Below, piece after piece: positions 20,804 to 21,144 of a stretch of 21,144 bases of DNA (within the stretch, counting starts at the first letter, position 1; every line of letters starts with the position of its first letter). The stretch is from positions 1 through 21,144 of the forward strand of contig CAYTAP010000073.1 of assembly GCA_964435775.1 (NCBI GenBank), read 5' to 3'. The notes beneath the pieces were generated by a model. The model searched no databases and was not told the origin of the DNA. It saw nothing but the letters and a program-made list of their open reading frames with translations. A program made the translations under genes and the position numbers. The stretch is from CAYTAP01 sp964435775 (GTDB lineage: Bacteria > Planctomycetota > Phycisphaerae > Tepidisphaerales > Tepidisphaeraceae).

Positions 20804-21144
20804 GCCGCCTTCTCTCTGGCAAAGAATTGTTCCGCCTGGGCGTACGACGCCGGTGTGCCGATGTCGATGAACGGCCCGGCCGCCATGTGTCCATACAGCC
20901 CCCGTCCGATCCAGTTTGGGAAGGTTTCCCGCTCGAGCGATGATGCCGACTTGCGAGGAATGCCCGCAAGCACCCTCCGCTCGATCAGATAAACCCCCGC
21001 ATTGATCAGGCCGCCGCCGGCGTCGGGCATCTTTTCCTCAAAGCTGAGAATCGAACCACGCTCATCGCACCGTACCCGCCCAAAGCGCGACCCATCCGGC
21101 ACATTCGTCAACAGCAATGACGCCGACGCTCCGCGGCCTTCGTG
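20800..21144 (-). CDS. Sugar-1-phosphate nucleotidyltransferase, C-terminal part (cut by window end)
   Basis: The reading frame is open to the edge, so the N-terminus with the GXGTR nucleotide-binding motif lies outside. The visible 114 residues match the second half of the family: ASLLLTNVPDGSRFGRVRCDERGSILSFEEK, then GGGLINAGVYLIERRVL, and PFIDIGTPASYAQAEQFF. The order with gmhB and the GHMP kinase fits HddC, the D-glycero-D-manno-heptose 1-phosphate guanylyltransferase, but the nucleotide cannot be determined from this half. Confidence 0.88.
   Translation of the reverse strand, partial: HEGRGASASLLLTNVPDGSRFGRVRCDERGSILSFEEKMPDAGGGLINAGVYLIERRVLAGIPRKSASSLERETFPNWIGRGLYGHMAAGPFIDIGTPASYAQAEQFFAREKAA

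Overview
The window is most likely chromosomal DNA from a member of the Planctomycetota, or less likely another PVC-superphylum bacterium. It is GC-rich. The main evidence is a bacterial microcompartment (BMC) locus with the gene content of the Planctomycetes-Verrucomicrobia (PVM) type: several single-domain hexamer shell proteins (BMC-H), three different pentamer proteins (BMC-P), PduL, a CoA-acylating aldehyde dehydrogenase, acetate kinase, a class II fuculose-phosphate-type aldolase and a DeoR regulator. It has no diol dehydratase or B12 enzymes. The genus cannot be named from the sequence.

Layout. Positions 223-9976 hold the BMC locus, all on the minus strand. In transcription order it encodes PduL, BMC-H, BMC-H, acetate kinase, BMC-H, BMC-P, aldehyde dehydrogenase, BMC-P, an unusual RpiB-like protein, BMC-P, class II aldolase, an unrecognised TIM-barrel aldolase-like protein with a Gly/Ala-rich tail, and the DeoR regulator. 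A good sigma-70-type promoter with an overlapping palindrome sits just upstream of pduL. Three enzymes carry short amphipathic helices of the kind that target cargo into BMCs; the TIM-barrel protein has a comparable but less typical tail. The inferred pathway is fuculose-1-P or rhamnulose-1-P to DHAP plus lactaldehyde, then lactyl-CoA, lactyl-phosphate and lactate plus ATP. No alcohol or lactate dehydrogenase for cofactor recycling is present in the window.

Positions 10075-11267 hold queE and queD (7-deazaguanine synthesis, minus strand). Positions 11379-13121 hold mcsA and mcsB (protein-arginine kinase system, plus strand). Positions 13232-14407 hold nadA (minus). Positions 14708-16783 hold a small hypothetical gene, the SRP RNA, a DUF2945 protein, a ferritin-like protein and a DUF1844 protein. 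Positions 16935-21144 hold a minus-strand surface-sugar cluster: GHMP sugar kinase, epimerase, C-methyltransferase-like protein, GmhB-like phosphatase and a nucleotidyltransferase cut by the window end. This cluster resembles activated-heptose synthesis.

The most unusual feature is in the gaps. Almost every gap longer than about 70 bp contains one or both of two repeat types. The first is runs of 7-bp units, often arranged as two inverted arms around a loop. The second is compound palindromes with a shared core near GCGGAGTACCGC, whose flanking stems differ from copy to copy but stay complementary. In the BMC locus they occupy seven of the eight gaps longer than 70 bp and are absent from the tightly packed block 6704-3665.
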